This document shows, in pieces, positions 6,177 to 14,675 of a stretch of DNA of 21,019 nt (the stretch's first letter is position 1; every line of letters starts with the position of its first letter). This stretch comes from CAYNND01 sp964528735 (GTDB taxonomy: Bacteria; Patescibacteriota; Minisyncoccia; Phycocordibacterales; UBA2100). A program made the translations under genes and the position numbers. The notes below the pieces were generated by a model, which made no database searches, was not told the DNA's origin, and saw only the letters and a list, made by a program, of their open reading frames with translations. The stretch spans positions 1 to 21,019 of the forward strand of contig CAZGUV010000016.1 in the NCBI GenBank assembly GCA_964528735.1, written 5' to 3'.

Positions 6177-7083
6177 GTGCACTAGTACTAACGCGAATCA
6201 TGGCGTACAAAAGTACACCAGCAGCAAGGTACTGTGTTGGGTGGAGTACTGTGTCGTACAGTATGACATCGATAACTACTGCGATAAGAGGGAAGGCGAG
6301 TTCAAGAATAGTAGCAATGCGCACCGGTGTTTTCTCGAGACCTTTGTAATAGAGAAATAGTGCAACCATGCCCGTTGAAAGTGCAATCGTGAGGAGCACA
6401 ACAAGATCAGAAGTAGTTACGGCCTCCAATGATGCGGCATGACCCATACCTAGGATAAAGAATGGAGCAAACAGTGCGGTTGCAATAAAGCGCAGTGCTG
6501 TAGCGTTGACCGCGCCATGCATGAGTGTAAGACGTCGTGAAAAGGCTGTGCTGCTACCCCAGAGCAGTGCTGCACCGAGAGCAAAGAGTGCTGCTACTGC
6601 GGTCCCGTTTCCTGTCTGGAGGTTCACCACTCCAAGAGGAAATGTCACAAAGTACGCAGATACCAATGCGAGTGCTGCCCAGGGTATAAATCTTTTAGGG
6701 AGCGATTCTTTCAATACTATCCAACCAAAAAGTATTGCAAAAAGAGGTTGCAATTTTTGCAAAAGGAAAACAACTGAAAACGGTATAAACTGTGTCGAAA
6801 GCAGAGCTTGTGTAAAAAACAATGTACCCAGTATTCCTGAAAAAAGCGCAACTCCTGTAATAAGGACCAATGATGTTTTTGTCAGGCGGATACCCTTGAG
6901 GCTGCTCCAGCAAAATATGATGATGAGCGCTGCTCCAATCCAATGTTCGATGGAAATGATGGTAATAGCGGGGAGGTGGTAGAGACTTCTTCTGAGGACA
7001 CCATCAAGTGCCCAGAGAGTCGCAGCAGAGAGGATAAGTAATGATGAGTGAGAAAGACCGAGGCGACCTAGATGAGCATTCAT
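6160..7083 (-). CDS. EamA-family (DMT superfamily) permease
   Basis: About 307 residues, almost entirely hydrophobic, with roughly ten membrane helices in two EamA repeats: an early TLWALDGVLRR loop in repeat one, and LLWGSSTAFSRRL opening repeat two near residue 175. The QALLSTQFIPFSVVFLLQKLQPLFAILFG-type region contains the typical helix-break prolines. DMT carriers export or exchange amino acids, nucleotides or other metabolites; the substrate cannot be read from the sequence. ATG at 7083 is preferred to 7089 because a TACAAT box ends 6 bases before it. The 3' end overlaps the riboflavin kinase gene. Confidence 0.85.
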   Translation of the reverse strand: MNAHLGRLGLSHSSLLILSAATLWALDGVLRRSLYHLPAITIISIEHWIGAALIIIFCWSSLKGIRLTKTSLVLITGVALFSGILGTLFFTQALLSTQFIPFSVVFLLQKLQPLFAILFGWIVLKESLPKRFIPWAALALVSAYFVTFPLGVVNLQTGNGTAVAALFALGAALLWGSSTAFSRRLTLMHGAVNATALRFIATALFAPFFILGMGHAASLEAVTTSDLVVLLTIALSTGMVALFLYYKGLEKTPVRIATILELAFPLIAVVIDVILYDTVLHPTQYLAAGVLLYAMIRVSTSAHDDFV

Positions 7084-7089
7084 GAGCAT

Positions 7090-7117
7090 ATTGTAGCCAC
7101 TCTTCTTTGACGCTCAA
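7090..7117 (-). promoter_or_regulatory. Promoter of permease-riboflavin kinase unit
   Basis: On the minus strand TTGAGC (7117-7112), a 16-base spacer and TACAAT (7095-7090) are followed 6 bases later by the ATG at 7083, predicting a leaderless message. It lies in the short gap after the upstream phosphotransferase-like gene. Confidence 0.5.
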
Positions 7118-7118
7118 G

Positions 7119-9110
7119 CTATTTATATGGTGCAGACACTGCATCAGTATCAATATCCATCATATATGTGCCATTAGTAAGCACCGTGCAGGTCGGGTCG
7201 ACAATAACAGGTATGTTGTTCTCTCGTGCGACAATCGCAAGGTGAGATAGCGTACTTCCCGTGAGAGATACTATACCCACAATATTGGGGAAAAATCGCA
7301 CTAAATCAGGACGGAGCGTCTCAGTAAATAGAATATACGTGCGCGCGTCCCCTGGTGTCTGAAGGTGTGATTCATCAACGACATATCCGCGTGCTTTACC
7401 ACTAGAAATCACGCGGACTTCACTGACCTCATGAAGGGGGAGGGTCGAGAGTATTGCAGGGAGGGCACGGAGATTCATTTCGTACCTATATTTTCGGTCA
7501 TGGACCGTTTGTGCGTTCACCTCACCGCGTCTCAAATCGTCAAATGTTAAAAAGAGTGAATCGTATGAATTGAGTCCGTATGCATGTGCACGCTCTTGTG
7601 CATAGAGTCGTGTGTGGTGCGCACACCATGCAGCAATTATTCGTGCGTATTCACGAAGTCGCATCATTTCACTCGCTGCAATAAGAGCTTGTTTTTCATG
7701 AGGTGTTAGTTCTGCCTGCGTAGACTGAGCGCGCGGTGGTCTGTGGGATGAGTATGTGCACGCACTTGTATCTTCGGTAGCAAGTGAATTACCTTGAGGG
7801 AGGTGTAGTGGTGGCTCAATCACTCGAACAGGGGCACACTCTTCCAGCAGTTGCGCCATTAGGTGTGCCCGATGTGTTCCCAGGAGTGTGCGCGCTCGTG
7901 ATTCAGCTCGAGACGCGTAGAGGTTTGTTTTAAAGATAGGAATATAAACCTGCTGGAGGTACATACTAAGCTCATCCATAGAAGCAATGTGTACGCGCTC
8001 TGACTGGAGCCGCGCCTCAACGAGTTCGGTATAGAGTGAGTCCTGTGTATGTACATCGGCTTGAATGCGCTCTAATGCGACACTGTTTGTGTAAGTAGTC
8101 AGTATCCCCGCCCAGGATTTCCAGTGTGAGCGCAGGGTTTTCTTTCCGAAATAACTATGAGAAGGGAAAAATGTTCTTAGTTCTGCTTCCTTATCTGTGT
8201 ATAAAAAACCATTACATAATCGAAATGGCAGCGAGGACGTGTGCGCTATCCCCAATGTTGAGTAGACTTGCGAAATAGGTCCATCTGCACTGTAGAGGTG
8301 TGAGAGCACAGAATACGTGAGTGGTGTGGGGTGAGGGTAATTTTCAGCTACACCACTCATGTCGAGGTAGAAATCAGTATGCGGCATAGAATCTTCGACA
8401 TGCTTCATGGCTGCATAACTCTCGGACGGTATTGTGGTTATCGGTCGTGCCTGAACGATAAAGTAGCCTGATTCAGTATAAATCCATTCGATGTCCTGAG
8501 GACCCTCTTCGTCTGATTCGATGCGAAGCGCTGCTTCAACGAGAGGTTGCATCCATGGGAAGGGCAATGTTTCAAGGTGTCTTCTATGAAATAAATATTC
8601 TGTGCTTTCTGTTCCAGAGACAACCTGCGGTGTTGCACCTGGTGACCATGCGATTAAGCTCAAGAGACTCCCGCGCGGGTCACGGGTAAAGAAGACTCCA
8701 GTGTAGAGTGGTTTTTTGTATGGCTGTATCAAGAGCGAAAAATCCTCAAGACGTGTCAATTTATTGGTCGCATCGGCGAGTACCGCAGTTATTGCATCTC
8801 TGATATCTACCTCAGTTGCAGAGACTCTGCTTTCAAATGCGCCCGCATGTGCCTCATGCTCTCCATCTTCAAACAAACCACTTGAACGCACAATACATGG
8901 AAAGCCAACAAGCTTTTGTATGCTCTCTGCGATTTCATTTACGTGTGCTGCATCAATGTGTTCTGAGAAGAGGCGTGCCAGTGTGCGCGCGCTCACTCCA
9001 TATACGGGGAGTCCATAGGGAGTGGTGGAAAGAGGTATAAGACGAAGTGTCTTAGGTCCAAAATCGTGAGGGTGTGTTTGTATCTCTTGTGCGTTTTCAA
9101 CCAGAGTCAT
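7119..9110 (-). CDS. PEP-synthase/rifampin-phosphotransferase-like enzyme
   Basis: A 663-residue protein with an N-terminal pyruvate-phosphate-dikinase-type ATP-grasp domain and a C-terminal swivelling phosphohistidine domain. In the first, Arg75 in VRSSGLFEDGEHEAHAGAF (about 74-92) is the ATP-binding signature and EWIYTESGYFIVQARPI (about 207-223) closes the domain. In the second, SLTGSTLSHLAIVAREN (about 615-631) carries the phospho-acceptor His623. The PEP-binding TIM barrel of PPDK/PpsA is missing; a helical middle region (about 240-560) separates the two domains. This order (ATP-grasp, middle, His domain) is that of rifampin phosphotransferase, so a dikinase-like phosphotransferase acting on an unknown acceptor is the best reading. 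The ATG follows the upstream stop by 2 bases, so it is an operon partner of the membrane protein. Confidence 0.8.
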   Translation of the reverse strand: MTLVENAQEIQTHPHDFGPKTLRLIPLSTTPYGLPVYGVSARTLARLFSEHIDAAHVNEIAESIQKLVGFPCIVRSSGLFEDGEHEAHAGAFESRVSATEVDIRDAITAVLADATNKLTRLEDFSLLIQPYKKPLYTGVFFTRDPRGSLLSLIAWSPGATPQVVSGTESTEYLFHRRHLETLPFPWMQPLVEAALRIESDEEGPQDIEWIYTESGYFIVQARPITTIPSESYAAMKHVEDSMPHTDFYLDMSGVAENYPHPTPLTYSVLSHLYSADGPISQVYSTLGIAHTSSLPFRLCNGFLYTDKEAELRTFFPSHSYFGKKTLRSHWKSWAGILTTYTNSVALERIQADVHTQDSLYTELVEARLQSERVHIASMDELSMYLQQVYIPIFKTNLYASRAESRARTLLGTHRAHLMAQLLEECAPVRVIEPPLHLPQGNSLATEDTSACTYSSHRPPRAQSTQAELTPHEKQALIAASEMMRLREYARIIAAWCAHHTRLYAQERAHAYGLNSYDSLFLTFDDLRRGEVNAQTVHDRKYRYEMNLRALPAILSTLPLHEVSEVRVISSGKARGYVVDESHLQTPGDARTYILFTETLRPDLVRFFPNIVGIVSLTGSTLSHLAIVARENNIPVIVDPTCTVLTNGTYMMDIDTDAVSAPYK

Positions 9111-9112
9111 GT

Positions 9113-10243
9113 TTACAGTGTTTCAATATGTGCGATGCCGATAACCGGCAATGATACTCCTGAAGGCAAAAGTACACTACCAGAAACAGTTCTTCCCTTG
9201 AGACCTCCCGAATAACGCTGGTGTGAAGTAAGTTGCAAAATAAAAGGTACGTCATGAGAGGTGACTTTCCATGTCTGCGCACCTTCACCAACAGCGTCAC
9301 CCTCCACGTCTGCAGAAAAGCCCTTGTAGGCAGCGCCATCCGACTTTTTCATAAGTACCCATTGATGAGAGCTGTATGCAGGGACTGGGTTCTCTATGTC
9401 ACTTCTGTCGACAACATATACATTTCCTTCTGTGTCAAAGACAACAAATTGAGATGCAAGTCCACGTACTTCGTCGAATCCATCAAAGTACACAGTCTGT
9501 CGGTAATCATGAGAATACACGGGTGAGACAAACGCATACGCGTCAAGAGCTACGCCGTTTAGAAGTACAGATGCTTTTCCGAAACTTGCCTCTTTAAAGT
9601 AGAGAGGGGTATTTTTTTCAAGAAAATCACCGTTCAGATCTGAAATATCTGCCTCAATGTATTGTCCACCGATTTGTGCGGCAATTCTGATTTCGTAACG
9701 CGCCGAAAGGTCAGGTGCTCGATTGATGGCAAGTTCGTTGATGTATCCCGCAGGGGCAAGGGTGAGAGCGTTTATTGGTCCATCAATGTATGCGTCATAC
9801 GAACGATTGCCCACAACGAGTGCGCCGTAGTGGAAGTATTCATACTCGGTATCCACTGCGCGCACATTTAGATCAAACTCAATCGCTACAGGTTCCTGAG
9901 TATTCTTTCCAACAAGAACAATACGCAATGCAGAAAGTTCTGGCATGCGACCATCTGATACTGTAGGTACGGAAACTCGCTCAGGGGCTTCAGTACTTCT
10001 GAATATATACACGATGCTCCCAATGAGAAGTGTTGCGATACATATCTGGACAAGCCAAAACTTCCACGAGCCATTCCGTACAAATGTGGTGAGTGAGAGC
10101 CACATACCAGAGACTACAACACCGATGAGTACGAGCGATTGAGATACAGTCGAAGTTATCGAGAACAAAATATCAGGAGGAAGCACTGCCTGTGCGCTGT
10201 GGGGGAGGAGAAGGGCAATCACAAGAAGTATGAGCGCGCGCAT
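9113..10243 (-). CDS. Membrane-anchored beta-rich protein, unknown
   Basis: A 376-residue protein with a signal peptide (MRALILLVIALLLPHSAQAV) followed by two further hydrophobic helices at about residues 28-55 and 62-82, then a roughly 290-residue external region. That region is rich in alternating beta segments, Tyr and Gly, and almost free of cysteine. Stretches such as GNVYVVDRSD, GLASQFVVFD and WVLMKKSDG recall lipocalin-like (CrtC/AttH-type) beta barrels, but this is only an impression and I assign no function. It has its own -10 box overlapping the end of trpA's intergenic space, and is followed 2 bases later by the PEP-utilising enzyme, with which it probably forms an operon. Confidence 0.75.
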   Translation of the reverse strand: MRALILLVIALLLPHSAQAVLPPDILFSITSTVSQSLVLIGVVVSGMWLSLTTFVRNGSWKFWLVQICIATLLIGSIVYIFRSTEAPERVSVPTVSDGRMPELSALRIVLVGKNTQEPVAIEFDLNVRAVDTEYEYFHYGALVVGNRSYDAYIDGPINALTLAPAGYINELAINRAPDLSARYEIRIAAQIGGQYIEADISDLNGDFLEKNTPLYFKEASFGKASVLLNGVALDAYAFVSPVYSHDYRQTVYFDGFDEVRGLASQFVVFDTEGNVYVVDRSDIENPVPAYSSHQWVLMKKSDGAAYKGFSADVEGDAVGEGAQTWKVTSHDVPFILQLTSHQRYSGGLKGRTVSGSVLLPSGVSLPVIGIAHIETL

Positions 10244-10249
10244 GCGCTC

Positions 10250-10258
10250 AGTATATCA
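10250..10258 (-). promoter_or_regulatory. Extended -10 box just after trpA
   Basis: TGATATACT (TG-A-TATACT) on the minus strand ends 6 bases before the ATG at 10243. It predicts a leaderless transcript for the two genes downstream of the trp operon and lies between the trpA stop and that ATG. Confidence 0.5.
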
Positions 10259-10261
10259 CTA

Positions 10262-11029
10262 TCAGGCAGTGTTTTTCTTGAGTGACTGCACGATTGCGCC
10301 TATCTCGTTCTGTTTTCCTGCCAGTATTTTTCGGACAAATACAGAGCCAGCGATGGCGATAGAGCACATGCGATGTACAGCTACTACATCTGCACGTGTT
10401 GCAATTCCAAACCCGATACCAATCGGGAGCTTCGTAATCATCTGTACATTTTTGATATATGCTTTTACTGAGCCGAGCGCGGTTTTCTTTCCCGTGGTGC
10501 CTTGTCGCGAGGTGCAGTACACGAATCCACTGCCCAGTGGGAGTATTTTTCTCAACCGCTGCTCAGTGACTCCAGGAGATATGACTGGGATTATATGTAC
10601 ATCATGTCTGTTGCATGCTCGGACGATTTGCACGCCTTCTGCTGAGTNNNNNNNNNNGATAAGACCAGCGATATGATTTTCTGACGCATCGCGCACAAAT
10701 TGTTCAATCCCGTAGCGAAAAACACTGTTGCCATAGCACATAACAACAAGTGGGGTGTGCGGGTGGCGGTGTGCAAGTACGTGCGCAAGCTCAAACGTGT
10801 CAGCGGGTGAAGGTGCATACTCGACCGCTACGTGGCATGCGGCAGCAATAGTCGGACCATCCGCCATCGGGTCAGAAAACGGGATTTGCATCTCGAGAAT
10901 ATCAGCGCCTGCGACGAGCATATCGTCAGCGACACGAGCTGACGCATTCATATCAGGGTACCCAACAATCATGTGTGTCATGAGTAAGTTCTTCTTTTTT
11001 GTTTTGAGGAGTTCCGTAAGAGTGTTCAT
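10262..11029 (-). CDS. trpA: Tryptophan synthase alpha subunit
   Basis: Cleaves indole-3-glycerol phosphate to indole and glyceraldehyde-3-phosphate and passes indole to TrpB. A TIM-barrel protein of about 255 residues from ATG 11029. The catalytic pair is present: Glu46 in LEMQIPFSDP and Asp57 in MADGPTIAAA. The phosphate-binding GIGFGIATRADV and AGSVFVR segments are near the C-terminus. Ten N (10648-10657) interrupt the gene where the conserved VPDLPxEE loop should be. The flanks are only about four codons apart, whereas family proteins have about eight residues there, so the gap length is probably wrong. ATG at 11029 is one base after the trpB stop (TAATATG); an upstream in-frame ATG at 11050 would overlap trpB. 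Confidence 0.92.
   Translation of the reverse strand: MNTLTELLKTKKKNLLMTHMIVGYPDMNASARVADDMLVAGADILEMQIPFSDPMADGPTIAAACHVAVEYAPSPADTFELAHVLAHRHPHTPLVVMCYGNSVFRYGIEQFVRDASENHIAGLIXXXXSAEGVQIVRACNRHDVHIIPVISPGVTEQRLRKILPLGSGFVYCTSRQGTTGKKTALGSVKAYIKNVQMITKLPIGIGFGIATRADVVAVHRMCSIAIAGSVFVRKILAGKQNEIGAIVQSLKKNTA
10648..10657. other. Assembly gap (10 N) inside trpA
   Basis: A run of exactly ten N, typical of a fixed-size scaffold placeholder. The reading frame on both sides matches TrpA, so the gap does not indicate a broken gene. Confidence 0.98.
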
Positions 11030-11030
11030 A

Positions 11031-12239
11031 TTAGTATCGTGAGAGTTCATCTGCTAAGAATTCTTTGAATGTTGCGTCACCATGCTCACGGGCAAGTGTA
11101 AACAAATCCTTGTCGCCTCTGCCTGATACATTTACCACAAGCACCTTACTCTTTGGTAGTGTCGGCGCGAGCTTTAGAGCGTAGGCAAGTGCATGCGCGC
11201 TCTCAAGCGCGGGAATGATTCCTTCGTGTGTTGCGAAGAATTTCACTGCCTTGAGTGCTTCTGTATCTGATGCGGTGACAAGCTCAAGCCGCTTTTGTTC
11301 GTAGAGTGTCGCAAGGTCAGGGCCAATGCCAGGGTAATCAAGTCCTGCAGCGATACTATGAGTCGGTGCGATTTGCCCGTCTTTTGTCTGGAGAAACAGT
11401 GATTTATATCCTTGGAATATTCCTACTTCTCCAGAAAACTTTCGACTCGAGTGATTGCCAACTTTTTTCCCACGTCCTCCTGCTTCAACACCAATCAGCC
11501 GCACATTTTTTTTCGATACAAACGCATCGAATGCTCCGATTGCGTTACTCCCACCACCCACGCATGCAATCACGGCGTAGGGAAGTGGCGTGCCCGCGTG
11601 CTCTGTAAGTTGCGTTTGTATTTCTCTTCCGATGATTGACTGGAAGTATCGGTTCATCTCTGGGTATGGTTGTGGGCCAAGTACCGACCCAATCACATAG
11701 TGACTATCTGAGAGATGCTCCATCCAGTGTTTGAGCGCCTCATTCACTGCGTCTTTGAGTGTTTTACTTCCAGATTCAACGGACACAACACGTGCTCCCA
11801 TAAGTTCCATAAAAAATACATTGGGGCGTTGTCTTCGGATATCTTCTGCGCCCATAAACACCACACACTTCATGCCAAGCTTTGCGGCGACGGTTGCCGT
11901 CGCGACGCCGTGCTGCCCCGCACCAGTTTCTGCGATGAGCGTTGTCTTTCCCAATGAGCGTGCGATAAGTGCCTGCCCGAGGCAATGGGTAATTTTGTGC
12001 GCACCGGTAATATTAAGCCCTTCGTTTTTTAGGTATATCTGGGCACCATTACATGTTTGTGTCGCGTTCTGTGCAAAGGTAAGAGGAGTCGGACGTCCTG
12101 AGAAATGTTTCAGAAGTGCGGCGTATTCCTTCTTAAACTGCGAAGACTTTTTTGCCAACTCAAATGCGCGAGTCAGGTCTTGTAATGGCTGATGGAGCAT
12201 CTCTGGAACGTATGCACCTCCGAATGTGTGTTTTTTCAT
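11031..12239 (-). CDS. trpB: Tryptophan synthase beta subunit
   Basis: A PLP enzyme of 402 residues that condenses indole with serine to give tryptophan. The PLP lysine is Lys82 in NITGAHK, the catalytic Glu104 lies in AETGAGQHG, and the phosphate-binding loop GGGSN is at 228-232. The Ser of VVNVSGRGDKD near the C-terminus corresponds to the residue contacting the PLP ring. The N-terminus FGGAYVPEM is typical. Length is normal. ATG is one base after the trpC stop (TAATATG) and the stop is one base before trpA. Confidence 0.96.
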   Translation of the reverse strand: MKKHTFGGAYVPEMLHQPLQDLTRAFELAKKSSQFKKEYAALLKHFSGRPTPLTFAQNATQTCNGAQIYLKNEGLNITGAHKITHCLGQALIARSLGKTTLIAETGAGQHGVATATVAAKLGMKCVVFMGAEDIRRQRPNVFFMELMGARVVSVESGSKTLKDAVNEALKHWMEHLSDSHYVIGSVLGPQPYPEMNRYFQSIIGREIQTQLTEHAGTPLPYAVIACVGGGSNAIGAFDAFVSKKNVRLIGVEAGGRGKKVGNHSSRKFSGEVGIFQGYKSLFLQTKDGQIAPTHSIAAGLDYPGIGPDLATLYEQKRLELVTASDTEALKAVKFFATHEGIIPALESAHALAYALKLAPTLPKSKVLVVNVSGRGDKDLFTLAREHGDATFKEFLADELSRY

Positions 12240-12240
12240 A

Positions 12241-13017
12241 TTATTTCAATGCTTGCTTTAGTAATGCTATCTGCTGGAGTGGGCTCTCTGATTTGAGGAT
12301 AGATGCACCAACGAGTATACCTCGTACGCCCGCGCGCTTTACTTGCACGACATCATCCACCGCTTGTATCCCAGACTCGCTGACAACAACGACACCTGAA
12401 GGTATATGGTGCATAAGTGTTTCCGTCACCGAAAGATCAATCTGGAGTGTATCGAGGTTTCTGTTGTTGATTCCAATGATACGAGCTCCGACATTGAGCG
12501 CCACTGTGAGTTCTTCTTGGGTGTGCACCTCGACGAGGTAGCCGAGCGAGCACTCTGCGCATGCATCTATACAAAGACGGAGCGTTTCTTCATCAAGGAC
12601 TGATGCAATCAAAAGTACAGCGTCAGCTCCTATGTGTGCTGTCTCGTATATTTGGTATACATCAACAACAAATTCCTTTCTAAAAATGGGTTGCGGGGCA
12701 ATCGAACGCACATCTCGCAAGAGTTTTATACTACCTCCGAAATATGTTTCATCAGTGAGAACTGATATGCAATCGATTGCTGAATCAGCGTAGAGTTTTG
12801 CTATAGAGTGGGGGTCGCTCGTAAGATTTCCATGAGAGGGTGACTTTGGCTTTATTTCACCGATAAGCACAGGGCCACGCTCAAACAATGAGAAAAATGG
12901 TCGGCGAGCAACGCCAGTTGTCACACATGCCCTCAGTGCTTCAAGAGGGAGCTGTGCTTTTAGAGAAGCAACTTCTACTTTCTTGTGTTCTACGATTTCG
13001 TCGAGGATATGGGTCAT
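12241..13017 (-). CDS. trpC: Indole-3-glycerol-phosphate synthase
   Basis: Closes the indole ring from CdRP. The 258-residue TIM barrel retains the expected active-site residues: Glu54, Lys56 and Ser59 in GEIKPKSPS, Lys114 in RKEFVVD, Glu163 in LVEVHT, the Asn/Arg cluster in GINNRNL (182-188) and SESGI (213-217). It is monofunctional; TrpF is a separate gene. Its ATG shares an ATGA overlap with the trpF stop, and its own stop is one base before trpB. Confidence 0.95.
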   Translation of the reverse strand: MTHILDEIVEHKKVEVASLKAQLPLEALRACVTTGVARRPFFSLFERGPVLIGEIKPKSPSHGNLTSDPHSIAKLYADSAIDCISVLTDETYFGGSIKLLRDVRSIAPQPIFRKEFVVDVYQIYETAHIGADAVLLIASVLDEETLRLCIDACAECSLGYLVEVHTQEELTVALNVGARIIGINNRNLDTLQIDLSVTETLMHHIPSGVVVVSESGIQAVDDVVQVKRAGVRGILVGASILKSESPLQQIALLKQALK

Positions 13018-13661
13018 ATCGTGTGTGCAGTACTAATAAAGTGTTGCATCTTCTCGCTGTCCTTGTCTCCGGACAGCGTGCAGACTCCAGAGCGAACATC
13101 AACAGCGTGTGGGTGAGCAGTACGGATTGCATCAGCAACGTTATCAGGGTTAAGTCCGCCCGCAAGAAATACAGGAATGGATACACTTTTTATTATCTGA
13201 GCGCTTATACTCCAATCGTGCGCCACACCAGTTCCACCTGAGAGTCCTTTGTGAGCAGTATCAAGTAAAAGCATATCAGCAATGGTTGCGTATTGTTGCG
13301 CGATTTTAATACTGGTCGCATCGCTCACTGGCACTACGGCGATACACTGCGCACTCGTTAGACTTTTCAGTCTTGAAAATTCCTCGAGAGAAATATCTGA
13401 GTGACACTGAACATGCAGTGCTCCTGCTTTTTCTACAAGCGCACGTATGTCATCTGCATTGCGGTGAGTAGTTACGAGCACACCCTTTACGTGTGGGGGA
13501 AGTGAAGCGAGTATCGTTCGTGCAGTCATTTCGTCGACAAAATGTTTCTGCGATTCGCGGTGCGGTCCTACCAGTACACCGATCGCATCAGCGCCGAGTC
13601 GTACCGCCTCTTCTGCTTCAGCGACACTCCGGTTGCCGCAGATTTTTACGAGTGTGCTCAT
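13014..13661 (-). CDS. trpF: Phosphoribosylanthranilate isomerase
   Basis: Amadori rearrangement of phosphoribosylanthranilate to CdRP. The 215-residue TIM barrel has the catalytic Cys8 in VKICGN and Asp134 in LLLDTAHKG, the phosphate loop GGTG (142-145) and LAGGLNPDNV. The C-terminal phosphate motif reads VDVRSGVC rather than the usual VDVSSGVE, a small departure. It overlaps both neighbours by ATGA. It lies before trpC in the transcript, the reverse of the E. coli and Bacillus order. Confidence 0.94.
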   Translation of the reverse strand: MSTLVKICGNRSVAEAEEAVRLGADAIGVLVGPHRESQKHFVDEMTARTILASLPPHVKGVLVTTHRNADDIRALVEKAGALHVQCHSDISLEEFSRLKSLTSAQCIAVVPVSDATSIKIAQQYATIADMLLLDTAHKGLSGGTGVAHDWSISAQIIKSVSIPVFLAGGLNPDNVADAIRTAHPHAVDVRSGVCTLSGDKDSEKMQHFISTAHTI

Positions 13662-14674
13662 ACGCGGTATGCATGAGTCGCGGCGATTAGTTGCTGCAGC
13701 GCCTCATGAGCTTTCCCAGAATCGATACTCTCTTCTGCTTGTTTTATTCCCACGCTTATACTTTTTACCTTTCCTGCAACAAACAGTGCTACTGCAGTAT
13801 TCAGGACGACAATATCTCGTGCGGGACCGCGTTCTCCCTGGAGTATTTTTTTAACAATCTCGGCGTTGTAAGCAGCGTCTTTCCCAAGGAGTGCGCTCAG
13901 GGGCGGCTTTTTAAATCCAAGCTTCCGAGGGTCTATTGATAGTTTTGTTATACGCTTTGGCTCGACGAGTATCGCCTGGGTTTTTGCGCGTGTGCTTACT
14001 TCGTCCATCCCGTCCTCGCTGTGTACTATAAGCGCGCGCGTGTATCCAAGCTTTTGTGCGACAGCAGGGAGAAGCGAGAGATGCTCTTTACTCGGCACTC
14101 CGATAATCTGGATTTTTGTTTGCGCAGGATTTGCAAAGGGTCCGAGGATGTTAAACACCGTTCGGATTTTCAACGCCTTTCTGAGGGCTACGACATGCTT
14201 CAGTGCTGGATGAAAGAGTGGAGCAAAGAGAAATACAATTCCTACTTTTTTGTAAATCGCTGAGGCTTGTTCAGGAGTAAGCGTAATATTTACGCCAAGC
14301 GCTTCGAGCACATCCGCACTGCCGCTCTTACTGCTCGCTGCGCGGTTGCCATGCTTTGCGACCGGCACACCTGCCCCGGCGAGTACAAACGCGCTCGTGG
14401 TTGAGATGTTGAACGTACCGACACCATCGCCACCTGTACCGACAATATCAATTGCCTTTGGTGCGCTCACGACATGCATGTGAGTGCGAAGTGCCTCAAC
14501 ACACCCTGCCACTTCTTCTGCGGTTTCTCCCTTCATCCGTAGCGCAGTGATGATTCCTGCGGCGAGCGCCTCAGGTACCGTTCCATCCATGAGCGCACTC
14601 ACAAAATGCTGCATATCCTTTTTTGAGATATTTTTTTTAGCAACAAGTGATTGGAGTAATTGTTCTGGAGTCAT
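13658..14674 (-). CDS. trpD: Anthranilate phosphoribosyltransferase
   Basis: Joins anthranilate to PRPP. The 338-residue protein shows the family signature GTGGDG (79-84), the NISTTSAF helix and KHGNRAASSKSGSADVLEALG (from about 107), which bind PRPP and anthranilate. ATG at 14674 is chosen because MTPEQLLQ is the usual family beginning and it follows the trpG stop by one base (TAGTATG). A start at 14683 would add three residues and overlap trpG by eight bases. It is not fused to trpG, and its stop overlaps trpF by ATGA. Confidence 0.95.
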   Translation of the reverse strand: MTPEQLLQSLVAKKNISKKDMQHFVSALMDGTVPEALAAGIITALRMKGETAEEVAGCVEALRTHMHVVSAPKAIDIVGTGGDGVGTFNISTTSAFVLAGAGVPVAKHGNRAASSKSGSADVLEALGVNITLTPEQASAIYKKVGIVFLFAPLFHPALKHVVALRKALKIRTVFNILGPFANPAQTKIQIIGVPSKEHLSLLPAVAQKLGYTRALIVHSEDGMDEVSTRAKTQAILVEPKRITKLSIDPRKLGFKKPPLSALLGKDAAYNAEIVKKILQGERGPARDIVVLNTAVALFVAGKVKSISVGIKQAEESIDSGKAHEALQQLIAATHAYRV

Positions 14675-14675
14675 A

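Noticed and set aside
6506..6982. Long plus-strand open frame opposite the EamA permease
   Set aside because: Composition is that of an antisense shadow of a membrane-protein gene; no promoter, ribosome site or recognisable fold.
7119..9110. Bona fide PEP synthase or pyruvate phosphate dikinase
   Set aside because: The C-terminal PEP-binding barrel is missing; the protein ends just after the His domain.
11731..12192. 153-codon plus-strand open frame opposite trpB
   Set aside because: It lies wholly antisense to a well-conserved trpB with no start signals; low-complexity Cys/Ser-rich translation typical of a shadow frame.
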